From positions 3,111,233 through 3,175,232 of the forward strand of contig NZ_CP115768.1 of NCBI RefSeq assembly GCF_027912835.1: DNA of 64,000 nucleotides, in the 5' to 3' direction. The notes beneath the pieces are model-generated. The model was given only the letters and a program-made list of their open reading frames with translations. It had not been told where the DNA came from and did not search any database. A program made the position numbers and the translations under genes. Of this stretch, positions 10,109-19,660 are shown in pieces. Numbering within the stretch: the stretch's first letter is position 1; every line of letters starts with the position of its first letter. This DNA is from Paracoccus sediminicola (GTDB lineage: Bacteria > Pseudomonadota > Alphaproteobacteria > Rhodobacterales > Rhodobacteraceae).

Positions 10109-10165
10109 GCCCGGTCTTGTGCCGGGCGGCACCCGCTGGCTGAGACCGCGCGGCTTTCCCCGCGC
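10109..10165 (+). promoter_or_regulatory. Two hairpins between smoE and smoF
   Basis: GCCCGG/CCGGGC (10109-10114 with 10122-10127) and GCGCGG/CCGCGC (10148-10153 with 10160-10165) can each form a 6-bp stem. Hairpins after a binding-protein gene often protect its mRNA end and make it more abundant than the permease message. Here that role is an inference. Confidence 0.45.
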
Positions 10166-10182
10166 CGATCGGAGGACATGCC

Positions 10183-11055
10183 ATGGCCACGCGCCAGACT
10201 CAGGGCCTCGCCCGGCTCATGAACGCGCCCGCGATCATTCTGCTGCTGATCTGGATGATCGTCCCGCTGGGATTGACGCTGTTCTATTCGTTTCAGGATT
10301 TCCGCCTGCAATATTCGCCGACGCCCGAGGGATGGATCGGCTGGCTCAACTATGAATTCTTCGTCACCGATCCCGCATTCTGGGAAGCCATCGTCAACAC
10401 GCTGGTCCTCGTGCTCGGCGTGCTGGTCATCACTGTCGGCGGCGGCATCCTGATCGCCATGCTGATCGACAAGCCGATCTTCGGGCAGGGGATCGTGCGT
10501 ATTCTGGTGATTTCGCCCTTCTTCGTCATGCCGCCGGTTGCGGCGCTGATCTGGAAGAACATGATCATGCACCCCTCTTATGGCGTGCTGGCCGATGTGG
10601 CGCAGTTCCTCGGGGCCAGCCCGGTGGACTGGTTCGCGCAGTATCCGCTGTTTTCGATCATCCTGATCGTGGCCTGGCAATGGCTGCCCTTCGCGACGCT
10701 GATCCTGCTGACCTCGCTGCAATCTTTGGATGGCGAGCAGATGGAAGCGGCCGAGATGGACGGCGCATCAGCGCTGAACCGCTTCCGCTATCTGACCTTG
10801 CCGCATATGTCGCGGGCGATCACCGTGGTCATCCTGATCCAGTCGATCTTCCTGCTCAGCATCTATGCCGAGATCCTGGTGACGACGGGTGGCGGGCCGG
10901 GCAATGCCTCGACCAACCTGACCTATCTGATCTATCGCGCCGCGCGGCTGGATTACGACGCGGGCATGGCCGCCGCCGGCGGGATCATCGCCGTCATCCT
11001 CGCCAATATCGTCGCCATCTTCCTTATGCGCGCCGTCGGCAAGAACCTGGACTGA
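10183..11055 (+). CDS. smoF: Sugar/polyol ABC transporter permease SmoF
   Basis: A MalF-type inner-membrane permease of 290 residues with six predicted membrane helices. The cytoplasmic EAA loop reads EAAEMDGASALNRFRYLTLP around residues 188-207, the contact site for the ATPase. ATG 10183 follows GGAGG at 10171-10175. It partners with the next gene product. Confidence 0.9.
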   Translation: MATRQTQGLARLMNAPAIILLLIWMIVPLGLTLFYSFQDFRLQYSPTPEGWIGWLNYEFFVTDPAFWEAIVNTLVLVLGVLVITVGGGILIAMLIDKPIFGQGIVRILVISPFFVMPPVAALIWKNMIMHPSYGVLADVAQFLGASPVDWFAQYPLFSIILIVAWQWLPFATLILLTSLQSLDGEQMEAAEMDGASALNRFRYLTLPHMSRAITVVILIQSIFLLSIYAEILVTTGGGPGNASTNLTYLIYRAARLDYDAGMAAAGGIIAVILANIVAIFLMRAVGKNLD

Positions 11056-11068
11056 GGGAGGAGAACTC

Positions 11069-11893
11069 ATGGCTCGTGCAGTCCCAACCCGCACCAAGGT
11101 CGGATGGACCATCGCCGCTTGGATCGTGGCGCTGCTGATCTTTTTCCCAATCCTCTACACCATCATCACCAGCCTGAAGACCGAGCAGGAGGCGATTGCC
11201 GGGTTCGACCTGATCCCGTCCTTCACCTTCCAGAGCTATCAGGAGGTGCAGACCCAGAACGACTATGTCCGCCCCTTCATCAACTCGGTGGTGATCGCGG
11301 TCGGCTCGACGCTTCTGGCGCTGATCGTGGCGGTGCCCTCGGCCTGGGCGATGGCGTTTTCGCCCAGCAAGCACACCAAGAACATCCTGATGTGGATGCT
11401 GTCCACCAAGATGATGCCCGCCGTGGCGGTGCTGGTGCCGATCTATCTCATCTTTCTGCAGACGGGGCTGATGGACACAAGGATCGGGCTGGTCATCATC
11501 CTGATGCTGATGAACCTGCCGATCGTGGTCTGGATGCTCTACACCTATTTCCGCGAAATCCCCGGCGAGATCCTGGAGGCCGCGCGGATGGACGGTGCGA
11601 CGCTGGGCCAGGAGATCGTGCATGTGCTCACGCCGATGGCGGTGCCGGGTATCGCCTCGACGGTGCTGCTGAACATCATCCTGGCATGGAACGAAGCGTT
11701 CTGGACGATCCAGCTCACCACCACGAATGCCGCGCCGCTGTCGGCCTTCATCGCATCCTTCTCCAGCCCGCAGGGTCTCTTCTGGGCAAAGCTCTCTGCC
11801 GCTTCGACCATGGCGATTGCGCCGATCCTGATCATGGGCTGGTTCAGCCAGAAACAACTCGTCCGTGGCCTGACCTTCGGCGCGGTGAAATAA
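11069..11893 (+). CDS. smoG: Sugar/polyol ABC transporter permease SmoG
   Basis: A MalG-type permease of 274 residues. It has an N-terminal membrane helix, the core permease domain and an EAA loop ([20 protein letters not shown]). It starts 13 bases after smoF with a GGGAGGAG ribosome site. With SmoF it forms the membrane channel of the polyol importer. Confidence 0.9.
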   Translation: MARAVPTRTKVGWTIAAWIVALLIFFPILYTIITSLKTEQEAIAGFDLIPSFTFQSYQEVQTQNDYVRPFINSVVIAVGSTLLALIVAVPSAWAMAFSPSKHTKNILMWMLSTKMMPAVAVLVPIYLIFLQTGLMDTRIGLVIILMLMNLPIVVWMLYTYFREIPGEILEAARMDGATLGQEIVHVLTPMAVPGIASTVLLNIILAWNEAFWTIQLTTTNAAPLSAFIASFSSPQGLFWAKLSAASTMAIAPILIMGWFSQKQLVRGLTFGAVK

Positions 11894-11906
11894 GGAGGAA
11901 CGACAG

Positions 11907-12905
11907 ATGGGTTCCATCACGCTCAAGAATGTCCGCAAATCCTTCGGCGATGTCGAGGTCATCCCCGGTGTCGATCTTGAAATCAACGAGGGTGAGTTCG
12001 TCGTCTTCGTCGGTCCTTCTGGCTGCGGGAAATCCACCCTGCTGCGGCTCATCGCCGGGCTGGAGGATGTGACCTCGGGTCAGATCCTGATCGACGGTCA
12101 GGACGTGACCCAGGCCGGTCCGGCCAGGCGCGGGCTGGCGATGGTGTTCCAGTCCTATGCGCTCTACCCGCATATGTCGGTGCGCAAGAACATCGCCTTT
12201 CCGCTGAAGATGGCAAAGATGCCCGAGGCCGAGCAGCAGGCCCGCGTCGAACGGGCCGCTAAGATCCTGAACCTTGACAGCTATCTGGACCGCAAGCCGG
12301 GCCAGCTTTCCGGCGGTCAGCGTCAGCGCGTCGCCATCGGGCGGGCCATCGTGCGCGAACCGGAAGCCTTCCTGTTCGATGAGCCGCTGTCGAATCTCGA
12401 CGCCGCGCTGCGGGTCAATATGCGGGTAGAGATCAGCGATCTGCACAACAAGCTCGCCACGACGATGATCTATGTCACCCACGATCAGGTCGAGGCGATG
12501 ACCATGGCCGACAAGATCGTGGTGCTGCGCGCGGGCCGGATCGAACAGGTCGGCTCGCCGCTGGAACTCTATTCCAGCCCGGCCAACAAATTCGTCGGCG
12601 GCTTCATCGGCTCGCCCAACATGAACTTCATCGAGGGCGAGGCGGCCCAGCGCCATGGCGCGCATTCCATCGGGGTGCGCCCCGAGCACTGGCAGATGTC
12701 GACCACTGACGGGGCGTTTGCCGGCACGGTCGGCGTGGCGGAACATCTCGGCTCGGACACGTTCCTGCATGTCGATCTCGACAGCGGCGAACATGTCATC
12801 GCGCGGGCCGAGGGCGAGTTCCCGGTCAGCCATGGCGACCGGATCTGGCTCACCCCGGAAGAGGGCCGGATCTATCGCTTCGGTCAGGACGGTCTGGCTG
12901 CGTAG
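11907..12905 (+). CDS. smoK: Polyol ABC transporter ATPase SmoK
   Basis: A MalK/UgpC-like ATPase of 332 residues. Walker [10 protein letters not shown] is at about residues 37-45, followed by signature [15 protein letters not shown], Walker [12 protein letters not shown], the H-loop THDQVEA and a C-terminal TOBE domain from about residue 240 that usually carries regulatory contacts. The AAGGAGG ribosome site is only a few bases after smoG. The subunit energises SmoEFG. Confidence 0.92.
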   Translation: MGSITLKNVRKSFGDVEVIPGVDLEINEGEFVVFVGPSGCGKSTLLRLIAGLEDVTSGQILIDGQDVTQAGPARRGLAMVFQSYALYPHMSVRKNIAFPLKMAKMPEAEQQARVERAAKILNLDSYLDRKPGQLSGGQRQRVAIGRAIVREPEAFLFDEPLSNLDAALRVNMRVEISDLHNKLATTMIYVTHDQVEAMTMADKIVVLRAGRIEQVGSPLELYSSPANKFVGGFIGSPNMNFIEGEAAQRHGAHSIGVRPEHWQMSTTDGAFAGTVGVAEHLGSDTFLHVDLDSGEHVIARAEGEFPVSHGDRIWLTPEEGRIYRFGQDGLAA

Positions 12906-12927
12906 GGCCGGGCAGGGGGGCATCGCG

Positions 12928-13692
12928 ATGCGTTTGCAGGGGAAGACAACACTGATCACCGGGGCCGCGCGCGGCATCGGCCGGGCCTTTGCGGAAGCCT
13001 ATCTGCGCGAGGGCGCGACGGTGGCCATCGCCGATATCGATGCCGAGGGCGTTCGCGCCGCGGCCTCGGAAATCGGAGCGCTGCCGGTGGTGATGGATGT
13101 GACCGACCAGCCGGGCATCGAGGCCGGGGTGGCAGAGGCTGCGGCGCGGATGGGCGGGATCGACATCCTCATCAACAACGCCGCCCTGTTCGATCTGGCC
13201 CCGATCACCGGGATCACCCGCGACAGCTATGACCGGCTGTTCTCGGTCAATGTCGCGGGGACGCTGTTCACCATGCAGGCCGTCGCCTGCCACATGATCG
13301 ACACCGGCCGACGCGGCACCATCATCAACATGGCCTCGCAGGCGGGCAGGCGCGGCGAGCCTCTGGTCGCGGTCTATTGCGCGACCAAGGCCGCCGTCAT
13401 CAGCCTGACGCAATCCGCCGGGCTGAACCTGATCGCCCACGGCATCAACGTCAACGCCATCGCGCCCGGCGTGGTCGATGGCGCGCACTGGGACGGCGTG
13501 GATGCCAAATTCGCCGAATATGAAAACAAGCCCCGCGGCCAGAAGAAGGCCGAGGTCGGTTCCGCCGTCCCCTATGGCCGCATGGGCACCGCCGAAGATC
13601 TGACCGGCATGGCGATTTTCCTCGCCACGCCCGAAGCCGATTACATCGTCGCCCAGTGTTTCAATGTGGACGGCGGAAACTGGATGAGCTGA
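12928..13692 (+). CDS. smoS: Sorbitol (polyol) dehydrogenase, SDR family
   Basis: A 254-residue short-chain dehydrogenase expected to oxidise D-sorbitol to fructose (or galactitol/L-iditol) with NAD. The cofactor motif TGAARGIG is at residues 11-18, NNAA at 83-86, catalytic Ser137, Tyr150 and Lys154 (YCATK). The acidic Asp after the second strand (AIADID) fits NAD preference. ATG 12928, after GGGGGG, gives the standard SDR N terminus; longer in-frame starts lie inside smoK. Substrate assignment rests on the operon, which mirrors smoS of Rhodobacter. Confidence 0.87.
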   Translation: MRLQGKTTLITGAARGIGRAFAEAYLREGATVAIADIDAEGVRAAASEIGALPVVMDVTDQPGIEAGVAEAAARMGGIDILINNAALFDLAPITGITRDSYDRLFSVNVAGTLFTMQAVACHMIDTGRRGTIINMASQAGRRGEPLVAVYCATKAAVISLTQSAGLNLIAHGINVNAIAPGVVDGAHWDGVDAKFAEYENKPRGQKKAEVGSAVPYGRMGTAEDLTGMAIFLATPEADYIVAQCFNVDGGNWMS

Positions 13693-13693
13693 G

Positions 13694-15151
13694 ATGAAAC
13701 TGAACAGCGCCAACCTGCCCGATCTGCCCGTCGCTACCCCGTCTTACGACCGGGCGGCGCTCAGCGGCGGGATTCTCCATTTCGGTCTCGGCAATTTTCA
13801 CCGTGCCCATCAGGCGGTCTATCTCGACCGGCTGATGAATGCCGGGGCGGGTCATGATTTCGCCATTATCGGCGCCGGGGTCATGCCCGCCGACGCGGCC
13901 GCGCGCGATATTCTCGCGTCACAGGATTTTCTTTACACGGTCGTGGAGCAATCCGCCGAGGCATCCGATCCCCGCGTCATCGGCGCGCTGATCGGCTATC
14001 TCGCCCCCGGAGACCCGGACGCAGTCATTGCGCGTCTCGTGGATCCGGACACGAAGATTGCAAGCCTGACCATCACCGAGGGCGGATATTTCATCGACGC
14101 CGCAACCGGACATTTCAACCCCGCCCATCCCGCAATCGTGGCGGACGGACAGAACCCTGCATCTCCCGGCACGGTGTTCGGTCTGTTGGTCGCGGGGTTG
14201 AAGGCGCGGCGTGATGCGGGAATTCCTCCCTTCACCGTCATGTCATGTGACAACATTCCCCATAACGGCGTCATCGCACGCGAGGCCGTCGTCGAAACCG
14301 CCCGCCTCTCCGACCCGGAGCTGGCCGCGTGGATCGAGGGGCATGTTGCCTTCCCCAATGGCATGGTGGACCGCATCACGCCCGCCACCTCGGATCGCGA
14401 ACGCGCTCTCATCCGGGAAATGGGGGTCGAGGATGGCAGCCCCGTCTTCTGCGAGGATTTCATTCAGTGGGTGCTCGAGGACAACTTCCCTGCCGGACGC
14501 CCGGCCCTGGAAGATGTCGGCGTCGAATTCGTTGAGGACGTCACCCCCTATGAGCTGATGAAGATCCGCATCCTCAATGGCGGCCATGCCGTGATGGCCT
14601 ATCCCGCCGGGCTGATGGATATCCATTTCGTCCATGAGGCGATGGAAAACGAATTCGTGCGCGGGTTTCTGGACAAGATCGAACAGGAAGAGATCATCCC
14701 CGCCGTCCCGCCCGTGCCCAATACCGACCTTCAGGCCTATTTCGCCAAGGTCAAGAAACGCTGCGCCAATCCCAAGATCGGCGACACCGTGCGCAGGCTG
14801 TGCCTCGACGGCTCGAATCGGCAGCCGAAATTCATCGTGCCGACCATCGCCGATCGCATCGCGGCGGGGCAGGGGATCGAGGGGCTGGCGCTCGAATCGG
14901 CGCTCTGGTGCCGCTATTGCGCCGGAACCACCGACTCGGGCGCCGAGATCGCACCCAACGACCCGAACTGGGAACGCCTGACCAAAGCCGCGCAGGCGGC
15001 GCGCAATTCGCCCGGACACTGGCTCGGCATGTCCGAGATCTACGGCGATGTCGGCAAGAATCCCGTTTTCGCAGAGGCGTTTTCGCGCTGGCTGACCGCG
15101 CTCTGGGCTGACGGAACCGAGGCCACGCTGTGCCGTTACCTCGACACATGA
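13694..15151 (+). CDS. mtlK: Mannitol 2-dehydrogenase
   Basis: A 485-residue member of the polyol-specific long-chain dehydrogenases, which oxidise D-mannitol to fructose; relatives also use D-arabinitol to make xylulose. The N-terminal block FGLGNFHRAHQAVY binds NAD. The catalytic signature K-x4-N-x2-H is seen as KIRILNGGH. The start codon lies 1 base past the smoS stop, so translation is probably coupled. It fits the polyol catabolic operon fed by the Smo transporter. Confidence 0.9.
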   Translation: MKLNSANLPDLPVATPSYDRAALSGGILHFGLGNFHRAHQAVYLDRLMNAGAGHDFAIIGAGVMPADAAARDILASQDFLYTVVEQSAEASDPRVIGALIGYLAPGDPDAVIARLVDPDTKIASLTITEGGYFIDAATGHFNPAHPAIVADGQNPASPGTVFGLLVAGLKARRDAGIPPFTVMSCDNIPHNGVIAREAVVETARLSDPELAAWIEGHVAFPNGMVDRITPATSDRERALIREMGVEDGSPVFCEDFIQWVLEDNFPAGRPALEDVGVEFVEDVTPYELMKIRILNGGHAVMAYPAGLMDIHFVHEAMENEFVRGFLDKIEQEEIIPAVPPVPNTDLQAYFAKVKKRCANPKIGDTVRRLCLDGSNRQPKFIVPTIADRIAAGQGIEGLALESALWCRYCAGTTDSGAEIAPNDPNWERLTKAAQAARNSPGHWLGMSEIYGDVGKNPVFAEAFSRWLTALWADGTEATLCRYLDT

Positions 15152-15816
15152 CGGCATTTATCTTTGATTGCGACGGGGTGCTCGTCGATAGCGAAACCCT
15201 CTCGGTGACCGAGCTCGGGCGCAGCTTGCGGCTTGCCGGGGCGCGGATCACCGATGCCGAGATATTCACCCGCATGATCGGCCGCCCCATCGCTGAAATC
15301 GTCAGCATCGTGGCGCGCGAACATGGCACCGACGCAACGCCGTTTCTGCCCGAATTTCGCACCCGGCTTGCCGCACGTTTCGAGGACGAGCTGAGGGCGC
15401 TGCCCGGCATGGCCGAGGCGCTGGCCAAGCTGCCGGGCGGACCAAAGGCGGTCGCGTCCTCGTCGACCCTGCCGCGGCTGGCGCAGACGCTGAAACTCAC
15501 CGGGCTGTGGGACCATTTCGCCCCGCATGTCTATTCGGCGACCCAGGTGGCGCGCGGCAAACCCGCGCCGGACCTGTTCCTGTTCGCCGCCGAACGGCTG
15601 GGCGTGGCACCCCGCGACTGCATCGTGATCGAGGACAGCCCCGCCGGGATCGAGGCCGCTCAGGCCGCCGGGATGCGCGTCGTCGCGCTGACCGGCGGCA
15701 GCCATGCCGAGGCATCGGGGCTGGAGATCCGGGTGCGGGCGCTTTCTCCCGATGCGGTCATTGCGGCGGCAGAGGAATTGCCTGAAACTCTGCGTGGGAT
15801 GATGACCACAGTCTGA
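15148..15816 (+). CDS. HAD-superfamily phosphatase (beta-phosphoglucomutase-like)
   Basis: A 222-residue haloacid-dehalogenase-fold enzyme. Motif I FDCDGVLVDSE carries the nucleophile Asp7 and acid Asp9, motif II is ASSST, motif III Lys is in GKPAPD, and motif IV is EDSPAG. The helical cap after motif I is of the sugar-phosphatase or phosphoglucomutase kind. ATG 15148 overlaps the mtlK stop (ATGA), favouring it over the upstream GTG 15130. Its place before xylB suggests removal or repair of a sugar or polyol phosphate. The exact substrate is unknown. Confidence 0.85.
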   Translation: MTAFIFDCDGVLVDSETLSVTELGRSLRLAGARITDAEIFTRMIGRPIAEIVSIVAREHGTDATPFLPEFRTRLAARFEDELRALPGMAEALAKLPGGPKAVASSSTLPRLAQTLKLTGLWDHFAPHVYSATQVARGKPAPDLFLFAAERLGVAPRDCIVIEDSPAGIEAAQAAGMRVVALTGGSHAEASGLEIRVRALSPDAVIAAAEELPETLRGMMTTV

Positions 15817-15828
15817 GCAGGGGCGCGC

Positions 15829-17259
15829 ATGTATCTCGGGATCGACCTCGGCACTTCCGGGGTAAAGCTGTTGCTGATCGACGGAGATCAGCGCGTGACC
15901 GGCGTGGCGACCGGGCCTCTTTCAGTGTCGCGCCCGCAGACCGGCTGGTCCGAACAGGACCCCGCCGACTGGCTGAAGGCGACGCGCGGCGCGATGGCCG
16001 ATCTTGCCCGGAACCGCGATCTTTCCGCGGTGCGGGGCATCGGCCTTTCCGGCCAGATGCATGGCGCGGTGGTTCTCGACGACGCGCTGGACGTCATCCG
16101 CCCGGCGATCCTCTGGAACGATTCGCGCAGCTATGAGCAGGCGGCGCGACTGGATGCCGACCCCGATTTCCGCGCCATTTCCGGCAATATCGTCTTTCCC
16201 GGCTTCACCGCGCCCAAGCTGGTCTGGATGGCCGAACAGGAACCGGAACACTTCGCCCGCATCCGCACCGTGCTGCTGCCCAAGGATTATCTGCGGCTCT
16301 GGCTCACCACCGAGCTTGTCTCCGAGATGTCGGATGCCGCCGGGACGAGCTGGCTCGATGTCGGGGCGCGGGCATGGTCCGACCGCCTGCTGGACAAGAC
16401 CGGAATGCGCCGCGACCAGATGCCGGCGCTGATCGAGGGCAACGAGGTCTCGGGCCGTCTGCGTCCCGGCATCGCGGCCGAGCTGGGGCTGCCGCCCGGC
16501 ATCCCCGTCGCAGGCGGGGCCGGCGACAATGCCGCCACCGCCATCGGGGCCGCCACCGTGATCGAGGGGCAGGGCTTTGTCTCGCTCGGCACTTCGGGCG
16601 TGCTCTTTGCCGCGACCGACCGTTATTCGCCGCGCCCCGAAAGCGCTGTCCACACCTTCTGTCACGCGCTGCCCGGGCGCTGGCAGCAGATGGGGGTGAT
16701 CCTGTCAGCCTCCGCCGCGATGAGCTGGTGGTCCACCGTCTCGGGCCGCGAACCTGCCGATCTGACCGCCGAGCTCGGTCCCGATCTGCGCGCGCCGGGG
16801 CGGGTCAGCTTCCTGCCCTATCTCTCGGGCGAGCGCACCCCGCACAACAATGCCCGCGCCCGCGCCAGCTTCCACGGTCTTTCGGCGCGCAGCGACCGCG
16901 CGCAAATGACTCAGGCGGTGATGGAGGGCGTGGCCTTCGCCTTCGCCGACAGCCTCGCCGCTCTGCGCGAGGCGGGGGCCGACCCGCGATCTCTGCTGGC
17001 GCTTGGCGGCGGGGCGCGGTCGCAATACTGGCTGAAAGCGGTGGCGACCGCGCTCGATCTGCCGGTGCAGCTTCCTGAAAGCGGCGATTTCGGCGCCGCC
17101 TTCGGGGCCGCCCGGCTGGGGCTGATGGCGGCGACGGGCGCCGATCCGGCGGCCATCTGCACCCCGCCTGCCATCTCGGCCGAGATCCGGCCCGACCCCG
17201 CCCTGCGCGACGATTTCGCCGCCGCGCTGGAACGGTTCCGCGCCCTTTATCGCGGCTAG
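15829..17259 (+). CDS. xylB: Xylulokinase
   Basis: A FGGY-family kinase of 476 residues. It starts YLGIDLGTSGVKLLLID, the N-terminal ATPase-fold loop, and has the substrate block GLSGQMHGAV near residue 70 and the C-terminal nucleotide loop LALGGGARSQYW near residue 390. It should phosphorylate D-xylulose, the product of arabinitol or xylitol oxidation, feeding the pentose phosphate pathway. It is the last gene of the polyol operon and ends 7 bases from the convergent mur stop. Confidence 0.9.
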   Translation: MYLGIDLGTSGVKLLLIDGDQRVTGVATGPLSVSRPQTGWSEQDPADWLKATRGAMADLARNRDLSAVRGIGLSGQMHGAVVLDDALDVIRPAILWNDSRSYEQAARLDADPDFRAISGNIVFPGFTAPKLVWMAEQEPEHFARIRTVLLPKDYLRLWLTTELVSEMSDAAGTSWLDVGARAWSDRLLDKTGMRRDQMPALIEGNEVSGRLRPGIAAELGLPPGIPVAGGAGDNAATAIGAATVIEGQGFVSLGTSGVLFAATDRYSPRPESAVHTFCHALPGRWQQMGVILSASAAMSWWSTVSGREPADLTAELGPDLRAPGRVSFLPYLSGERTPHNNARARASFHGLSARSDRAQMTQAVMEGVAFAFADSLAALREAGADPRSLLALGGGARSQYWLKAVATALDLPVQLPESGDFGAAFGAARLGLMAATGADPAAICTPPAISAEIRPDPALRDDFAAALERFRALYRG

Positions 17260-17266
17260 GGGCTGC

Positions 17267-17689
17267 TCAGTCGCGGCGGATCTTGCGGGCGCGGATCAGC
17301 GTGTGCTGGCTGACGATTTCATATCCCAGGCGCATGGCAAGCTCGGCCCGAAGCCGGTTGATCTCATCGCTGGCCAGCTCGATCATCTCGCCCGTGTCGA
17401 TATCGACGATATGGTCATGTTCGGCCACCGGCGCGATCTCATAGCGGGCCGGCTCGTTCTCGAAGGACAGCTTGCGGATCAGACCGGCCTCTTCCAGCGT
17501 CGAAATGGTGCGATAGACCGTCGCCAGAGATACCGAATCATCGGCCTCGCGCGCACGGTTCAGAAGTTCGTCGGCATTGGGGTGATCGACGGCATCCATC
17601 AGGATCGACAGCAGCACCAGACGCTGCTGCGTCACGCGCAGCCCGGCCTCGCGCAGCGCCTTGGCGAAATCAGTATTCTCTGCGCTCAT
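17267..17689 (-). CDS. mur: Fur-family metalloregulator, Mur-like
   Basis: A 140-residue Fur-type repressor. The winged-helix N terminus includes VTQQRLVLLSIL and SLATVYRTISTLEEAGL. The metal-sensing segment is AEHDHIVDIDTGEMIEL. The two CxxC pairs of classic Fur are missing, as in alphaproteobacterial Mur proteins that respond to Mn(II). It diverges from sitABCD, a manganese importer, across a promoter with a dyad-like element. Mur rather than Fur or Zur is inferred from these two facts. Confidence 0.82.
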   Translation of the reverse strand: MSAENTDFAKALREAGLRVTQQRLVLLSILMDAVDHPNADELLNRAREADDSVSLATVYRTISTLEEAGLIRKLSFENEPARYEIAPVAEHDHIVDIDTGEMIELASDEINRLRAELAMRLGYEIVSQHTLIRARKIRRD

Positions 17690-17772
17690 GACCCTGTCCG
17701 CAATTGCCGTGTCCCCGGTCTAGCGGCTGCGCGGCGTTGTGACAAGGAGATGCGACTGCCTCTCATTTGCGC

Positions 17773-17801
17773 TTGACTATTGCGAATGAATTGCATTTAC
17801 A
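17773..17801 (+). promoter_or_regulatory. sit promoter with candidate Mur box
   Basis: TTGACT at 17773-17778 is a good -35; 17 bases later is a weak -10, TTTACA (17796-17801). The spacer and -10 contain ATTGCGAATGAATTGCAT (17779-17796), an imperfect dyad with GC-rich ends and AT core, similar in style to Fur/Mur sites. A metal-bound repressor here would block RNA polymerase. Confidence 0.5.
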
Positions 17802-17828
17802 GAAGCCAACGCAATCAGGGGAACCCGC

Positions 17829-18749
17829 ATGGCGCGACCGACCGCTTTGTCCAACTGGCTTGCCGCCGCGCTGCTGATGGCAGGGCAGGCGACGGCGCAA
17901 CAGGCGGCGCAGGACAGTGACCGGCTGAAAGTGGTGACCACCTTCACCGTGCTGGCCGAGATGGCGCAGAACGTCGCGGGCGAGGCGGCGGATGTGGTCT
18001 CGATCACCAAGCCCGGCGCCGAGATCCACGGCTATCAGCCGACTCCGCGCGATTTCGTCCGCACCGAGGGCGCGGATCTGATCCTGCGCAACGGCATGAA
18101 TCTGGAAATCTGGTTCGAGCAGTTCCTCGCCAATCTCGGCGACATCCCCTCGGTAACGCTGACCGACGGCATCACTCCGATCCCGGTCGCGCAGGGCGCC
18201 TATCAGGGCAATCCGAACCCGCATGCGTGGATGGGGATCGAGACCGGGCTGATCTATATCGACAATATCGCTGCAGCGTTTGGCGATCACGACCCGGCCA
18301 ATGCCGCGACCTATCTCGCCAATGCCGACGACTATAAGCAGCGCCTCCGGGCCGAGATCGGCCCGATCCGCGACCGCATTCTGGCGCTGCCCGAGGATCG
18401 CCGCTATCTGGTCACCTGCGAGGGCGCGTTTTCCTATCTCGCCCGCGATTTCGGCCTGCAAGAGCTTTATCTCTGGCCGATGAACGCCGACCGCATGGGC
18501 ACGCCCCAGCAGATCCGCAGCGTGATCGACGGGGTGCGCGACAATTCCATTCCCACCGTGTTCTGCGAAAGCACGGTCAACACCGCGCCCGCCCGCCAGA
18601 TCGCCCGCGAAACCGGGACGCATTACGGGGGCGAGCTTTATGTGGACAGTCTCTCGGCCCCGGACGGGCCGGTCCCGACCTATCTCGACCTGTTGCGCGT
18701 CACTGCGGAAACCATCGCCGACGGGCTGGAAGACGGAGCCGGATCATGA
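17829..18749 (+). CDS. sitA: Manganese/zinc ABC transporter substrate-binding protein
   Basis: A 306-residue cluster A-I (TroA/PsaA-like) periplasmic or anchored metal-binding protein. A signal peptide ends around residue 23. Four likely metal ligands are visible: His67 (EIHGYQ), His132 (NPHAWM), Glu198 (CEGAFSY) and Asp273 (YVDSLS). The His2-Glu-Asp set is the manganese/iron pattern rather than the zinc pattern with three histidines. It is the first gene of a four-gene operon with overlapping junctions and diverges from the Mur-like regulator. Confidence 0.92.
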   Translation: MARPTALSNWLAAALLMAGQATAQQAAQDSDRLKVVTTFTVLAEMAQNVAGEAADVVSITKPGAEIHGYQPTPRDFVRTEGADLILRNGMNLEIWFEQFLANLGDIPSVTLTDGITPIPVAQGAYQGNPNPHAWMGIETGLIYIDNIAAAFGDHDPANAATYLANADDYKQRLRAEIGPIRDRILALPEDRRYLVTCEGAFSYLARDFGLQELYLWPMNADRMGTPQQIRSVIDGVRDNSIPTVFCESTVNTAPARQIARETGTHYGGELYVDSLSAPDGPVPTYLDLLRVTAETIADGLEDGAGS

Positions 18750-19660
18750 AGCATTACGACGACTCCCCAGAGGGCGGAATCAGCGCCCGTGACGTGACCG
18801 TCACCTATCGCAACGGCCATACCGCGCTGCGCCATGCCAGCTTCGCCATCCCGCGCGGCACGGTCACCGCGCTGGTCGGGGTAAACGGGGCGGGCAAATC
18901 GACGCTGTTCAAGGCGATCATGGGTTTTGTCCCAGAGGCCGCCGGAGAGATCCGCCTGCTGGGAATTCCCGTGCGCGAGGCGTTGAAACGCAATCTCGTG
19001 GCCTATGTCCCGCAATCCGAGGAGGTCGACTGGTCCTTCCCTGTGCTGGTCGAGGATGTGGTGATGATGGGCCGCTATGGGAAGATGAATTTCCTGCGCA
19101 TCCCGTCGAAGGCCGATCACATGGCCGTCGAGGCTGCGCTTGCTCGCGTCAACATGCAGGATTACCGCCACCGCCAGATCGGAGAGCTGTCCGGTGGCCA
19201 AAAGAAGCGCGTTTTCCTGGCGCGCGCGCTGGCGCAGGATGGGCAGGTCATCCTGCTGGACGAGCCCTTTACCGGCGTCGATGTGAAGACCGAGGAGCAG
19301 ATCATCCGCCTGCTGGGCGAGCTGCGCGACGAAGGCCGGGTGATGCTGGTCTCGACCCATAATCTCGGCTCGGTGCCCGAGTTCTGCGACCGCGTGGTAC
19401 TCATCAAGGGCACGGTGCTGGAATACGGCCCGACCGAGACCACCTTCACCCATGCCAATCTGGAAAAAGCGTTCGGCGGCGTGCTGCGGCATTTCACGCT
19501 GGGCGGAGACACGCTGCATGACGATGACGACGCCCGCGCGGTGACGATCTATTCCGACGATGAGCGCCCGCTGGTCCATTACGGCGAACAGATGCAGCGC
19601 CGCGACGAGGCCGCGAGCGACGCCGCGCGCCTCCGCGACGCTGAAGGCGGTTCAGAATGA
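18746..19660 (+). CDS. sitB: Manganese ABC transporter ATPase
   Basis: A 304-residue ATPase. Walker [10 protein letters not shown] is at about residues 45-53, signature [15 protein letters not shown], and Walker [13 protein letters not shown]. The catalytic core ends near residue 250; the remaining ~50 residues form a hydrophilic tail with HDDDDAR and a highly charged end ([16 protein letters not shown]). The start ATGA overlaps the sitA stop. It powers SitCD. Confidence 0.92.
   Translation: MKHYDDSPEGGISARDVTVTYRNGHTALRHASFAIPRGTVTALVGVNGAGKSTLFKAIMGFVPEAAGEIRLLGIPVREALKRNLVAYVPQSEEVDWSFPVLVEDVVMMGRYGKMNFLRIPSKADHMAVEAALARVNMQDYRHRQIGELSGGQKKRVFLARALAQDGQVILLDEPFTGVDVKTEEQIIRLLGELRDEGRVMLVSTHNLGSVPEFCDRVVLIKGTVLEYGPTETTFTHANLEKAFGGVLRHFTLGGDTLHDDDDARAVTIYSDDERPLVHYGEQMQRRDEAASDAARLRDAEGGSE

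Noticed and set aside
8652..10190. Minus-strand extension of the SorC gene to 826 codons
   Set aside because: It runs opposite smoE; the helix-turn-helix and ribosome site fix the start at 8651.
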